Of a stretch of DNA of 64,000 bases, positions 1-12,900 are shown in pieces. Made by a program: the position numbers and the translations under genes. The first letter of the stretch is position 1; the number at the start of each line of letters is the position of its first letter. The notes under the pieces are model-generated. The model was not told where the DNA came from. It did no database searches and was given only the letters and a program-made list of their open reading frames with translations. Source of the DNA: Doryteuthis pealeii (lineage: Eukaryota > Mollusca > Cephalopoda > Myopsida > Loliginidae); the NCBI GenBank assembly GCA_023376005.1, contig CM042145.1, positions 18,992,204 through 19,056,203 on the forward strand, given 5' to 3'.

Positions 1-337
1 ACTCTGCCAACATTACTACACATGCAAGAACATTTGACTTTTTGTATAGATGATATACATACAAGTAGTATTAAAGGAAAGAATACACAAATGTGTCTCA
101 ACAGCTAAAACTATACACATATTGTTTCATGAACAAACAGTATGTGAAAGGGGTACAAAAATAGAAAAGGGGGTTACTTGATGAGTGTATGTAATATAGC
201 CATGTGACCTTATTGCTCACTGGCAGGTTAGAGATGTCTCTACTGGTTAAAGACCAGAGGAAAAAAAAAAGGTTGAGAATGGGTTTCTGAACTGTCATGT
301 GATAGCACACAGGGCACCCAAAGGATATGCCCATTAG

Positions 338-592
338 GGCTGGTTTAGCTCAGTCAGTAGAGCTCTCACCTAGGAATCACAAGGTTCATGGTTCGATACT
401 GGCCCTCGCCAACTCAGCGAATTATTAGCACAGGGATCTGTGTGGTAAAGTAAGGAGCAGATGGTAGGTGTGGCGCTCCACCTCAGATGCAAAAACAATC
501 TCCTTGGTCTAGAGCTAGTGAAAAAGGGGATAGACACCCTCACTGTCCAGCTGATACCGACTTCAGGCCAACTCGACGACTTTACTTTTTAT
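338..592 (+). repeat. tRNA-derived SINE, family A
   Basis: Full-length head: a box A-like TTAGCTCAGTCAGTAGAG and a box B-like GGTTCGATACT, followed by a tRNA-unrelated body (GTGCGGTAAAGTAAGGAGC type, then GATAGAC.CCCT and GCTGATACCGACTT). At least ten related copies occur in the window on both strands. Confidence 0.85.
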
Positions 593-821
593 AAAGGGTT
601 ATTGATTGTAAACTACAATATTAACTGGCTGAACCCAAATATGACAATTATGTAACCACTGCAATAATTTTAATGATGTAATTCATTGTTTGAATTTTAT
701 GATATATTTACATGTATAGGATTGTATTTAAATACTTAAAGAGCAAGAGAAAAATAATGTTTGTAGTATTAATTTGTGTGTGCTGTAAATATTAATAGGA
801 ATATTTATCCTTATATTTCAG

Positions 822-956
822 GTTGATCTATCAAAAATGACTATGACTAAACCTTACATGGGAGCCTTGCGTCGCACATACTCTCCTGCTCTATTTGTAC
901 TATACCGCCAATCAAAGAACCACAAGGCCATCCATCTTAAAGTACAAAGACTTCAG
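822..956 (+). CDS. VPS13: VPS13 exon a
   Basis: First VPS13 exon in the window, 45 codons, phase 0 at both ends. The acceptor is tatatttcag and the donor gtaagt. It encodes the [14 protein letters not shown] block and ends in KVQRLQ, directly upstream of the IDNQLP signature in the next exon. In the family this is the end of the region after the VAB repeats. The preceding exon is not in the window: 1-821 holds only a SINE and AT-rich sequence. Confidence 0.9.
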
Positions 957-3900
957 GTAAGTTAATATATTACTCTTTACAGAATATTGGAATTCAGTGT
1001 TAATGTTGGTAGCCATTTGCATTGGGATATTTGTAGCTTTGGCTTAGACCAGCATCTGGGTATTTGCCTCATGCCCCACTTGTATGGGCTAGGCACAAGG
1101 CCTCATTTTAATGTGGGCCTACCCACAAGCCGAAGCTCATGGGTTGGAAAGAACAAAAATTGCATCGATCCCTTGGGTATTCCTCCACAAGGGGGGCGCC
1201 TCAGGAATCAACGCTATTATTAAACTCTCGATGAGTCCAGCTGCCGAAGCTTGCTGGACCCCCGGTGTTAACCGGAAAACCGAATGTGCAATGAGTTTAT
1301 AAAAGAAAAAAAAGAGACCAGCATCTGGTTGTCTTGTAGATGCAGATTCTTAGATCATCTCTTCTGGATGGATAGAGCATCAGATGAAATGGCTGATTCA
1401 TCTAGAAAACAGATGTTGTGAAGAAAATACAGATTATAATGAATATCATTTTATTGTCCGTAACAGCTCCAAGCCAACACAGACTTAGGACAGAGAGAGG
1501 GGCGGCAAATTGTCTCAGCAAAGACCCTGGGGAGCCTGAATGCTTTGATTAACTGTTCAACTACTATCTGCCAGATGAAAAATGTGTGTTGCTTTTATGT
1601 GGGTTTCATCCTCTTTGTCTTGTCAGATCATCAAAAGTATAGGTTCCACTTGACCTGATGTGAGAAAAAGTTCACTCGCCTCAAGATGCTGACATATTGT
1701 TAGATATTGAAAAGAATCAGTGGAGGTTTTCTTGAATATTGAATACTTTGATTGACTTTCTGACTACTGTCTGTTGGATCAAAAATTTGTGTTGCTTTTA
1801 TGTGGGTTTCATCGTCTTTGTCTTGTCAGATCATCAAAAGGCTCATTAATCAAGTGTAGGTTCCACTTGACCTGATGTGAGAAAAAGTTCACTTGCCTCA
1901 AAATGCCGACATATTATTACATATTGAAAAGAATCAATGGAGGTTTTCTTGAATATTGAATGCTTTGATTGACTGTCTGATTACTGTCTGCTGGATGAAA
2001 ATGTGTGTTGCTTTTATGTTGGTTTCATCCTCTTTGTCTTGTCAGATCATCAAAAGGCTCATTAATCAAGTGTAGGTTCCACTTAACCTGATGTGAGAAA
2101 AAGTTCACTTGCCTCAAGATACTGACATATTGGTAGATATTGAAAAGAATCAATGGAGGTTTTCTTGAATATTGAATGCTTTGATTGACTGTCTGACTAC
2201 TGTCTGCTGGATGAAAATGTGTGTTGCTTTTATGTTGGTTTCATCCTCTTTGTCTTGTCAGATCATCAAAAGGCTCATTAATCAAGTGTAGGTTCCACTT
2301 GACCTGGTGTCAGCAAAAGTTATTTCGTGTAAAGATACCAACATATCATTACATATTGAAGGGAATCATTAGAGGGTTTCCCAAAATATTTCACTAGCAT
2401 TAATGATTGCTGATACACATTGTTTGCTTCTAATAGAAATGAGAAGTGCTGAGTATAAATGAATAAATGTTTAGAATGTAAAAATCTATTTGCCGTTGTT
2501 TGTTCACAAATGTGTATGTGTGTAATGGCATTCACCCAATGTGGGTTACGCTGGCTCTATTATTATATTTAGTATTTTGTCTAATTCCTATCATTTGCTG
2601 GTTTTGAATAATTTCAGATTGACAATCAATTACCCGATGCCTACTTCCCTACAGTGTTATATCCACTCCCTGTCCCATCCTACATCCTCCGAAAAGTCGG
2701 ACCAAAACCATTCATTGAATTTGTAGCCATGAGGCAGACAATACCAGAGAAGAGAGTAGACAATGTCAGGTAAGAACTTTTTTTTCTTTTTTTTTTTTGT
2801 GGAAACAGAAAAACAAGATATCATCAACATTGAATATCGTTCTTGTTTTTTTATTTGTAAAGTCATCTAACTACTAGCTAGCTTACCCGATGTTGCTTGG
2901 GGAAGAAAAATAATCAGGACTTAAAGGTTATCAAGTAAATTCTAATATATATATATATATATATTAAGCTCAGTTGGTAGAGTATCCACCTTAGAACCAC
3001 AAGGCTCTGGGTCAATACCGTCCATGGCCAATTCAGTGCAGGAGTAGCATATCTTAGATCTGTGCGGTAAAGTGGGGAGCTGATGGTAGGTGTGGCGCTC
3101 AACCTCAGACAAAAAAAAACAATCTCCCTGGTTTAGTGCTAGTGAAAAGGGGATAGACACCCTCACTGCCTGTGTGTGCAAATTATTTGTATTAGATAGG
3201 AATACTTGATATCACATAAGTAAAGATGGTGAAGTGGCCTAATATCAGTAGCAGCCAGACAGCAAAGGAGTCTATCCCCTTTTCACTAGCACTAGACCAG
3301 AGATTGTTTTTCTGTCTGAGGTGGAGCACCCACCTACCATCAGTTCCCCACTTTACTGCACAGATTCAAACTGTGCTATTCATGTGCTGAGTTGGTGAGA
3401 GATAGTATCAAACGTAGATTCTTGTGGTTCCCAGGCGGATGCTCTACTGACTGAGATAACAAAACAAAAAACTCTTAAGAAACAATTAAACAAAAAATGT
3501 AAATATAAAAATACAATGAACATGATTCCCTAACATCTGGGCCGGAAATAACCCAAGACAGGTTGACATGCCATTAAAATGAATCAATTAACAAGTTTTG
3601 TACTTGTATAATCCACTGTATTCAAGAATCTTATATATTTACCCAACCCCTCCACACGAGCAGGATGCAACACAAAGTCAATTTCTTAAGCAGAGTTTAA
3701 CAGATTTGAATTCAGAGTTTTCCTTCTCCTAGACTAGTTACCTAGCCATGGTTAAAGAGCCCAGTCTGCCCTGCTATTTACCCATAGCCATTGGTTTATA
3801 TCTTTCTCAAGGGTATTAGCACTATGGGAAATGCAATCAGCTTCGTTCGGGAATTGAACTCGGGTCGACAAGCCCATTCCTTACGACTCTAACCATTCAA

Positions 3901-6900
3901 CCACATGCCTACTAAGATTTAAAAATCTTAAATGTAAATAAAAAAAAAAGCAGCTGTAAGGATAAAATACAAATTGATGACCAAAAGAAATTGCTTTACA
4001 TTACCAAATTTTTTTTAGTGGAGGCACTTGTGGTGTAATGGTTATCATCTTCAGGAAATGGATTGGCAACTCGAGTCCAAATTCTGAACAAGGCTGTTTG
4101 CATAGCGCTAATAACCTTGGTAAACGTATGCATCCAACTATTCTCCTTTCAGCCATGGGTAAATAATAGGGCGGGCAGGAAAAACTCTGAATTAAAATAT
4201 GTTAAAAATTGACCTTGTGTCGCATCCTGTTTGTTTTGATACATGCATCATCAAATTTTTAAGAGTTCAAATTTTAATATTGTTTAAATTAATATTAATT
4301 TTATATATTTTTTATATTATAAGTATATAACTTATAACTTATCATAACTTTTAACTTATAACAAATAATGTAACATATAATATATTATTATAACATATAA
4401 CTTATAACTTATTATGTTATATATCATAATTATTAATATTATATTATAATATTATATAATGATATGATATAATATAATATTATAATATGATATTATATAT
4501 TATAATATTTAATATATATATTCAATATATATAATGATATATTAATATTATAATATCATAATAAACATATATATAATATTATAATAAATATCTAATATAT
4601 ATATTCATTATATATAATAATATATTAATATTATAATATTATATATAATATTATTCTATTAATAATTAATATTATATATTATAATTATTAACATTTAATA
4701 CTTTTAAATTTTAATATTGTTTTTTTCTTTTCTCTTCATTTTTTTTCTAGAAACATCAAACTGCTTGTACAAGAATTCAATTTGAAACTAGATAAAGGTT
4801 TCATGCTCTCTGTTGTGGATTTATTCAAGCAAGATGAAATTCTCAAAGAAGTATGTTTTTTTTTTTTTTCTATCTTTTCTTTATATTTTTGCTTTATTAT
4901 AAAACTAGAAACAGATACCCAGCTTCGCCTGGGTAGAGGGGGGATTTTTTTTTTTTTTTAAATTGGACTCACAGATCCATTATTACTGAATTGTGAGTTG
5001 GATCCCCGCAGGATGCCTCAATAAAATCCTCATGTAAAAAAGACCTTCCGTTGATCCAGCCACTCTGAAAAAAAAAATTAATGACTACTATTTATAATAT
5101 TAAATGGAACAAAAAAAAATTCCATACTTTTACCATCTAAATTTTATTTTTTAATTATCTGCACAAATATAAATCAAGTCTTCATTCATTATTTTTGCTC
5201 AAAAAGCAAGATCTGGTGATAGTGAATGTGTGCCTATATTTACTTTTTAATTAATAGTTTTATTTTCATAGTTTCCTCTGAATATACACATGCATATACA
5301 TATACACAACTGCCCTTTAGATATGTATAGATATTTCTGATTTAAATCAGCTTTTTCAATAGTTGGTTTATTATCAAAATTTTACATTGTAGAGGCCGGT
5401 GTTGCGTGTTCAAACTTCACAAATAATATTTAAAATGACGATAAAATAACCACACAGTTTAGGAAGAAAATATGGAGAAATAACAAACACAAGGCATATA
5501 TTTAACAAATAACAACAAATTTTTATTTTGTCAGTAGAATAAATTTGGATAAATGAAGAAAATCTGTAATATTCACAAGATGAAAATGAATATTAAATTT
5601 GTAGGTAAAAATAGCAAAGTAGTATCAGTTTTGTTAGATAGAAATTTGAACAAATAGAAAAAGGTTTTTGTGTTTACCACCTGAAAAATGAACGTCTGAT
5701 GTTGATCACAGTGGCACGACGATGTAGATAGTACATAGTAGTAAACATGAAAACTGCATTGACTCAGAAAGTTGAAGTTTGTTTTACTAATCAGCAGTTG
5801 AATTGTTCGCTCGAAGTTGAGTCGAGTACATCTGTCTTTTTAATGACAGGCTGGTGGCCACGAAAGTTGATGTCGTCGACTGCAAACGTCGTAGCATTGT
5901 CTTAGAGCAGAATGGAATCTGAATCTTTGTTGATTTGTTCTCTGTTTAAATATCTCTTAATCGGCTCCAATTTCTATATTTTTATTTTTGGCGGTAAGAA
6001 AAGACCTGTTGATCCAGAAAATAAATATGAGGCTTCGAAAGTCTGGACGTATAAGAAAAGACCTTCTGTTGATCCAGAAAATAAATATGAGGCTTCGAAA
6101 GTCTGGACGTATAAGAAAAGACCTTCTGTTGATCCAGAAAATAAATATGAGGCTTCGAAAGTCTGGACGTATAAGAAAAGACCTTCTGTTGATCCAGAAA
6201 ATAAATATGAGGCTTCGAAAGTCTGGACGTATGTGTAAACACAACTCATGATTAGCTTTATCCAATCGAATTCTGACAGTTGTATAATTATTTTTTTAAT
6301 CTATTTTCCTTAAGTTTGGAAAAAAGAATCATGCTTGGCGCGACTTTTATGTTTTTCCTTATTTGGATATAAAATATAGGATATTATCTTATAACATATA
6401 ATTGTCTTATTTTCTAAGTAACATTTGCATTAATTCCTAACCATTGATAATCTTTTATTTTTTGCTTTGATCTTCTATAAGAATGAAAGAGTTTTCATTT
6501 CATTGTTATGATCATAAAGCTAAACTTGAATGTTTCTTTTTTTTTCTTTTACAGAGCTCTCAATTCCATTCTGATCTGCTTGCAGCTCAGAAATCATTAC
6601 GTGAAGTGGGACCATTATTGTATGTATACTAATTTCAATAAACTTTAATTAATCTTTTTATATTTTTTATATTCATAAATGTAACATTTTAAGTGATAAC
6701 ATTTAAATCTGGCTGAAAACTTGTCATTTATGGCTAATCAGAAAGGTTAGAATTATTGTTTTACTTTGAAACTTGTCAAAAACTTGAAAATTGTATTTAT
6801 AGCTATTTCTACTTTTAAAATTTGTCATTTATTGCCAAAAACTTAAAATATGTCATTTATGGTCATTTTGACTTTAAACTTGTTATTTATAGCCAAAAAC

Positions 6901-9900
6901 TTAAAAATGTGTCATTTTTTATTTTTAAAACTTATCATTATTGCCAAAAACTTAAAATGTGTCATTTATGGCCATTTTGACTTTAAAACTTGTTATTTAT
7001 AACCAAAAACTTAAAATGTGTCATTTTTATTTTAAAACTTATCATTATTGCAAAAACTTAAAATGTGTCATTTATGGCCCATTTTGACTTTAAAACTTGT
7101 TATTTATAGCCAAAAACTTAAAATGTGTCATTCTTATTTTAAAACTTATCATTATTGCCAAAAACTTAAAATGTGTAATTTATGGTCATTTTGACTTTAA
7201 AATTTGTCATTTATAGCCAAAAACTTAAAATGTGTCATTTTTATTTTAAAACTTGTCATTTATAGCTAATCAGAAAGAATAGAATTGGTTAACTTTAGTG
7301 AAGTATTGACTGGATACTCAACCTTTGTTTTATAGAACATTTTTCTTTTACTAAGTGACAAAATTCCTTCTTTCTGGCTTCATATTAAATCTGTCACAAC
7401 ATTTCACTTTATTTTTTCTCTTGTTGCTCAATTATTCTCAAAGTAATGACTAGAAAGTCATATCCAGATATTCACCTGTCTACAATCAAAGAAGAATAAA
7501 TTTATTGTTGTACTTTAGTAAAATACTAAATTTCTGTTTTCAAGAACAAACCTTTAGAAATACAATTCCTTCTATCAATATAGATATTATTTTAATAATG
7601 AAATTTATTGTGTACACTGCTCTGGTGCACCACAACTCATCAAAGTCTTATGTCTAGTACACAGAATAATGTATTAGTGTCAGGAACATGAACAGTTTAC
7701 AGCAATAATACTCATGTATGTGTGCGGAGAGGGGTATCAGGCATAGTGTTGGCAGACTACAGGAAGCATGGAGGCTTTGAAAGATGCAGTGTTTTGGCAG
7801 CCCACAACGGACGCGGGCAGCTTATTCCTCAGCAATTCTGAGCGTGAAAAAATGTTTCTGAAAGTCATGTGAGCAATGCTGTTTTCTGACTTTGTAGGCA
7901 TGCTCACGTGTGTTAGAAACATGGAGATCAAAAAGGTGCTCAAGGTTGCTGTTGTTTCAGTCAGTTGATAGTTAAAAAATTATTGCTTATCGACTTGGAG
8001 AAATCTGCAGCATACTTCAATTTAACATATCCTGACAATGAGCTAGATGGGTGGTCAAAGAAGCCCCTTCCGATCAATTGGCTGGTCACATTAAGCTCTA
8101 GCACCTATATGATTATCCCGTCAATATTGCTCTTATGGAAAACCCCCAACCCTTTTTATCACATATGCGCTAGAAGGCGGTGGCTGAGGGTTTTGGTGTG
8201 CTGGGTATGATGTTAAACTGCATGTAGTGGTGAAGTTCCAATTTTGGAGCTCTGGGAGTGTGGAATATCCCTTCATCACCGTTACTCTCAGGTCCACTCT
8301 GACCTGGAGTTGTAGTACCTGTTAGGTTTCCTATCTATGGGTTAAAATGAATTTTAAAAATGTTTATTAAAAAATTAAGTTTTAAAAAAAAAAAAATTTT
8401 GTATACCTAACATAAATGAATAAAATAAAATGTCTTCGGAATAAAATAACCCAACAAGAGTTTACATACCGTAAAATCCAACCAACCAACTAAATCAATC
8501 ACAGAGTTAGTCTAAGTCCAAAATGGTATGATATGTTGGACTACAGTCTCTAGGAGTAAAGTTGAAAACATTTGATACACTGACATTCGCATTCATTATT
8601 AAATAAGTTTATACTCTGATTGTACCAATTCTATCTACATAATTAAAATTAAAATTTTTTTTAAAAATTGAAATAGGCCTGAGCCTATTCTAGTAGTGAC
8701 CACCCCAAGCGGAGATTTAAGAGGTTTGAATTCAGAGTTTTCCTTCTCCTAGACTGGTTGCCTAACCAAGGTTAAAGAGCTCAGTCTAACCTATTATTTA
8801 CCCATAGCTGGGGGAGAATAGTTGGATTCATACCTTTCCCAAGGGTATTAGTACTATGTGAACTGTGGCTTCATCCAGGAATTGAACTCTGGTCAACGAG
8901 TCCATTTCCTATGACTCTAACCAGTACACTACCACGCTTCCCCAATAAAATATAAATAATAAACCATTTAATTATTTTTTGAGCATTAATTTTGTAGTTT
9001 CTAGTAAGTAAATTGTTATTGTTTTATGTATTTTTCAGGGAACAAATGAAGCATCCAAAATATTTTTTGAATATTTGCATTTATCTCCACTGAAGGTAAG
9101 ACCAATAATTTCTATTGGGCATAACAATTTTATTGTATGTCTGCATTTCATGATGAATTCAGTGACCAAAAATGTTTGTGTGATTTTTTTTTAATCAGCT
9201 TAAAGAAAAAGATAAACTCTTTGAATGTCAGCTGTATAAAACCTATCCACATTACTGACTACCAAATAACCTTCCTAAGAGTATACCTACAGTAGTAGGT
9301 AATCTGAACATTAGCTACATAAATGAGAGTAACCTCCCTTTGTTTCTTTCACTTTGAGGAAGCCGTCTGTTTTGGTCGGCCATTTTCATTTTACCGTAAC
9401 AACTGCATGTTTTAACATGAAAATATCATAAAATGTGTTCTTAATAACAATTAAGTTCATTTCAAATAATGCACAGGCAGAGTTATGTTGATTTTTAGCT
9501 CTCCAAATTTGGGAGGGTGTACATGTTTTAACATGAAAATATCATAAAATGTGTTCTTAATAACAATTAAGTTCATTTCAAATAATGCACAGGCAGAGTT
9601 ATGTTGATTTTTAGCTCTCCAAATTTGGGAGGGTGTACATGTTTTAACATGAAAATATCATAAAATGTGTTCTTAATAACAATTAAGTTAATTTCAAATA
9701 ATGCACAGGCAGAGTTATGTTGATTTTTAGCTCTCCAAATTTGGGAGGGTGTACATGTTTTAACATGAAAATATCATAAAATGTGTTCTTAATAACAATT
9801 AAGTTAATTTCAAATAATGCACAGGCAGAGTTATGTTGATTTTTAGCTCTCCAAATTTGGGAGGGTGTACATGTTTTAACATGAAAATATCATAAAATGT

Positions 9901-12900
9901 GTTCTTAATAACAATTAAGTTAATTTCAAATAATGCACAGGCAGAGTTATGTTGATTTTTAGCTCTCCAAATTTGGGAGGGTGTACATGTTTTAACATGA
10001 AAATATCATAAAATGTGTTCTTAATAACAATTAAGTTAATTTCAAATAATGCACAGGCAGAGTTATGTTGATTTTTAGCTCTCCAAATTTGGGAGGGTGT
10101 ACATGTTTTAACATGAAAATATCATAAAATGTGTTCTTAATAACAATTAAGTTAATTTCAAATAATGCACAGGCAGAGTTATGTTGATTTTTAGCTCTCC
10201 AAATTTGGGAGGGTGTACATGTTTTAACATGAAAATATCATAAATGTGTTCTTAATAACAATTAAGTTAATTTCAAATAATGCACAGGCAGAGTTATGTT
10301 GATTTTTAGCTCTCCAAATTCGGAGGGTGTACAAAAAATAGCGATTTTTTGTAATCTATTTTTTCTGTAACTATAACTCTGCCAGTTTTTGGAATTGGAA
10401 GCTCAAAATTTTGGGGGTTGTTTTACTTTAACATAGTCCACATCTGTACAAATTTTCAGAAAACTTGAAGTGGGTGGGTGACAATTTTACTTTTTTTATG
10501 GGTGATTTGATATGGAATTACCCATACACAAAATGTGGAATAATAAAAATTCCTGCTTCATTATCAAAATGTCTGACATTTTAAACTACTCATTGCATTT
10601 TTCATATTGACTGACTTTTCTTTTTCTTTGTTTTGTTTCTTTTCAGCTTCATGTCAGCTTCTCACTAAATGGAGTGGCTCATGTGACGCAGGAAGTGCCT
10701 TCTACGTTCACCTCTGACATTTTGGACTTTTTCCTCAGCTCTGTTGGTGTAACATTGACAGAAGTCAAGGATATTGAACTCAGGTAAAAAAAAACAAAAA
10801 TATCTGAATGCAAAGCAAAATTGATGACTTTTTATTGCAAATAAAGAAAAAAATGATACAAAATTTTATAGCCAAAGTGATTCATTCAGATTTAGTTGGG
10901 AAAATATTTATCAAAAAGACTACTTTATGGCAAAGTAATTATCTTGACAAATATTTGGACCATATTACCTTTAGGCACCCCTTTTTGATCTCGATTAAGA
11001 AAGGACATGTTTTTCATTTACAATATTTATCAAGAAGACTACTTTGTGGCAAAGTAATTTTCTTGACAAATATTTGGACCATATTACCTTTAGGCACCCC
11101 TTTTTGATCTCAATGAAGAAAGGATATGTTTTTCATTTACAAAATTTATCAAGAAGACTACTTTGTGGCAAAGTAATTTTCTTGACAAATATTTGGACCA
11201 TATTACCTTTAGGCACCCCTTTTTGATCTCGATTAAGAAAGGAAATGTTTTTCATTTACACCGTCAATATCCGGTTGTTTGTTAGGGGTTAGGGTTAGGG
11301 GTTAGTTTTATAATTAAAAAAAAAATCTAAAAATCGTCTGTTAAAACAACCGGATATTGATGGTGTAAATGAAAAACCGGCCATTTTTTAACCGAGATCA
11401 AAAAGGGGTGCCTAAAGGTCATATGGTCCAAATATTTTTCTAACTTTTTTAAAATCTTATATTTGAAATGTTTATTTATTTTTAAATATTGTTTAAATTA
11501 TTGCCCACAAATAAATTAATTGAATAATAAATTACAAAGTATAACTAATTTATCCTTGTTATATACAATTTGGCTGACTTCTGATTTAGGTTGGTTAATT
11601 AAATTTATAGTAATTTGGGTTTTTGTTGTTTTTTTTTTTTTAACAATGCGTAATTAAAACAACCTTAATCCCCTAAAACCGTAACCCAATTCGCAAAATG
11701 TTAATTCATAGACTGTGGTTAAACTGTCATTGGGTACCACCAACAAACTTTCCGTTTTAATTATCCGACCTAAATCAGAAGTTAGCCACAATTTGGGTTT
11801 GGTGAGCACCGAGGAGATCATGAATATTTGATTGCAGATTTGTGAGTTTGAGCCACAAATCAACACGTTCTATGTTGAAAGGGATTCTCTGTTTGCTTAC
11901 TGAATAATACACATGGCTAAAATCAGCTTCTGCCATAAACTAACTGAGAAAAGCTGATAAAATAAGCTTAACAGTTGCACAAAGCTCGGATATTTTCCTA
12001 CAGTTTTTCCATTCATCCAGCAATATCTAATTCCTTTAAATGTGTATATAGACTTTGCTTCAAGATTGAAAGTCATTTTGATATGAAATGGAGAAATAAT
12101 CCATTCAGGAATTTCCATGTTTAGAAGATCCTTGAATTGAGCTTTAAAGCCTTCTTGGAAATCCTTAATGTGGTTTATACAGATAAACAAGTCATTATCC
12201 AAAACACTTTCTTCTGATTTAAGAGAACAAGTTTACAAATTACTGAAAGTGGCATCATCCCAAAACAAGTATAAATTGTATAAAACAAGTTTAGCTTAAA
12301 TATATAAAGGGATTTATAAAAATATTTAAATTTGTTTTTTAAATTGAAATAGATCACTAAGTAGGCCTGAGCCTATTCTAGTAGTGACCACCCAAAGCAG
12401 AATTTAACAGGTTTGAATTCAGAGGTTTCCTTCTCCTAGACTGGTTGCCTAACCAAGGTTAAAGAAACCAGTCTGTCCTACTATCTACCCATAGCTGGAG
12501 GGAGAGTAGTTGGATTCATACCTTTCCCAAGGGTATTAGTGCTATGTGAATTGTGGCTTCATCCAGGAATTGAACTCAGGTCCATTTCCTATGACTAACC
12601 AGCACACCACCGCCCATCCCTCATAAATCAAACTAGTACCTATTGAAGTCAGTTAGTCTACTGTTGGTTTGAATAACAGCAACTAGCTAAGCACAACTGA
12701 AGCAGTGTCCAAGACAGTTGGTATTTATAGAAATCAAGAATGATCCATTCATGCATTTGGGTGATTCCATTCCCTGAGTTCTGATTGGCTGCTTGGCTTC
12801 TATGATATTGTGGAGTTTTATAAATACCCTGTCATTCTGCAGTAGACTTAGCGACAGGATCATATTGTATTAAGTTACAACCGCTTGTTGCCGTGTCTTA

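Noticed and set aside
338..410. Functional tRNA gene
   Set aside because: The head resembles a tRNA but the cloverleaf does not close and it continues into a repeated SINE body.
5912..6238. Minisatellite frame as a VPS13 exon
   Set aside because: It would break the phase between exons c and d, which join in frame without it.
9398..10330. CRISPR-like repeat array
   Set aside because: Units are contiguous with no unique spacers, and the genome is eukaryotic.
11285..11308. Interstitial telomere from a chromosome fusion
   Set aside because: Only a few units, within a dispersed foldback element present twice in the window.
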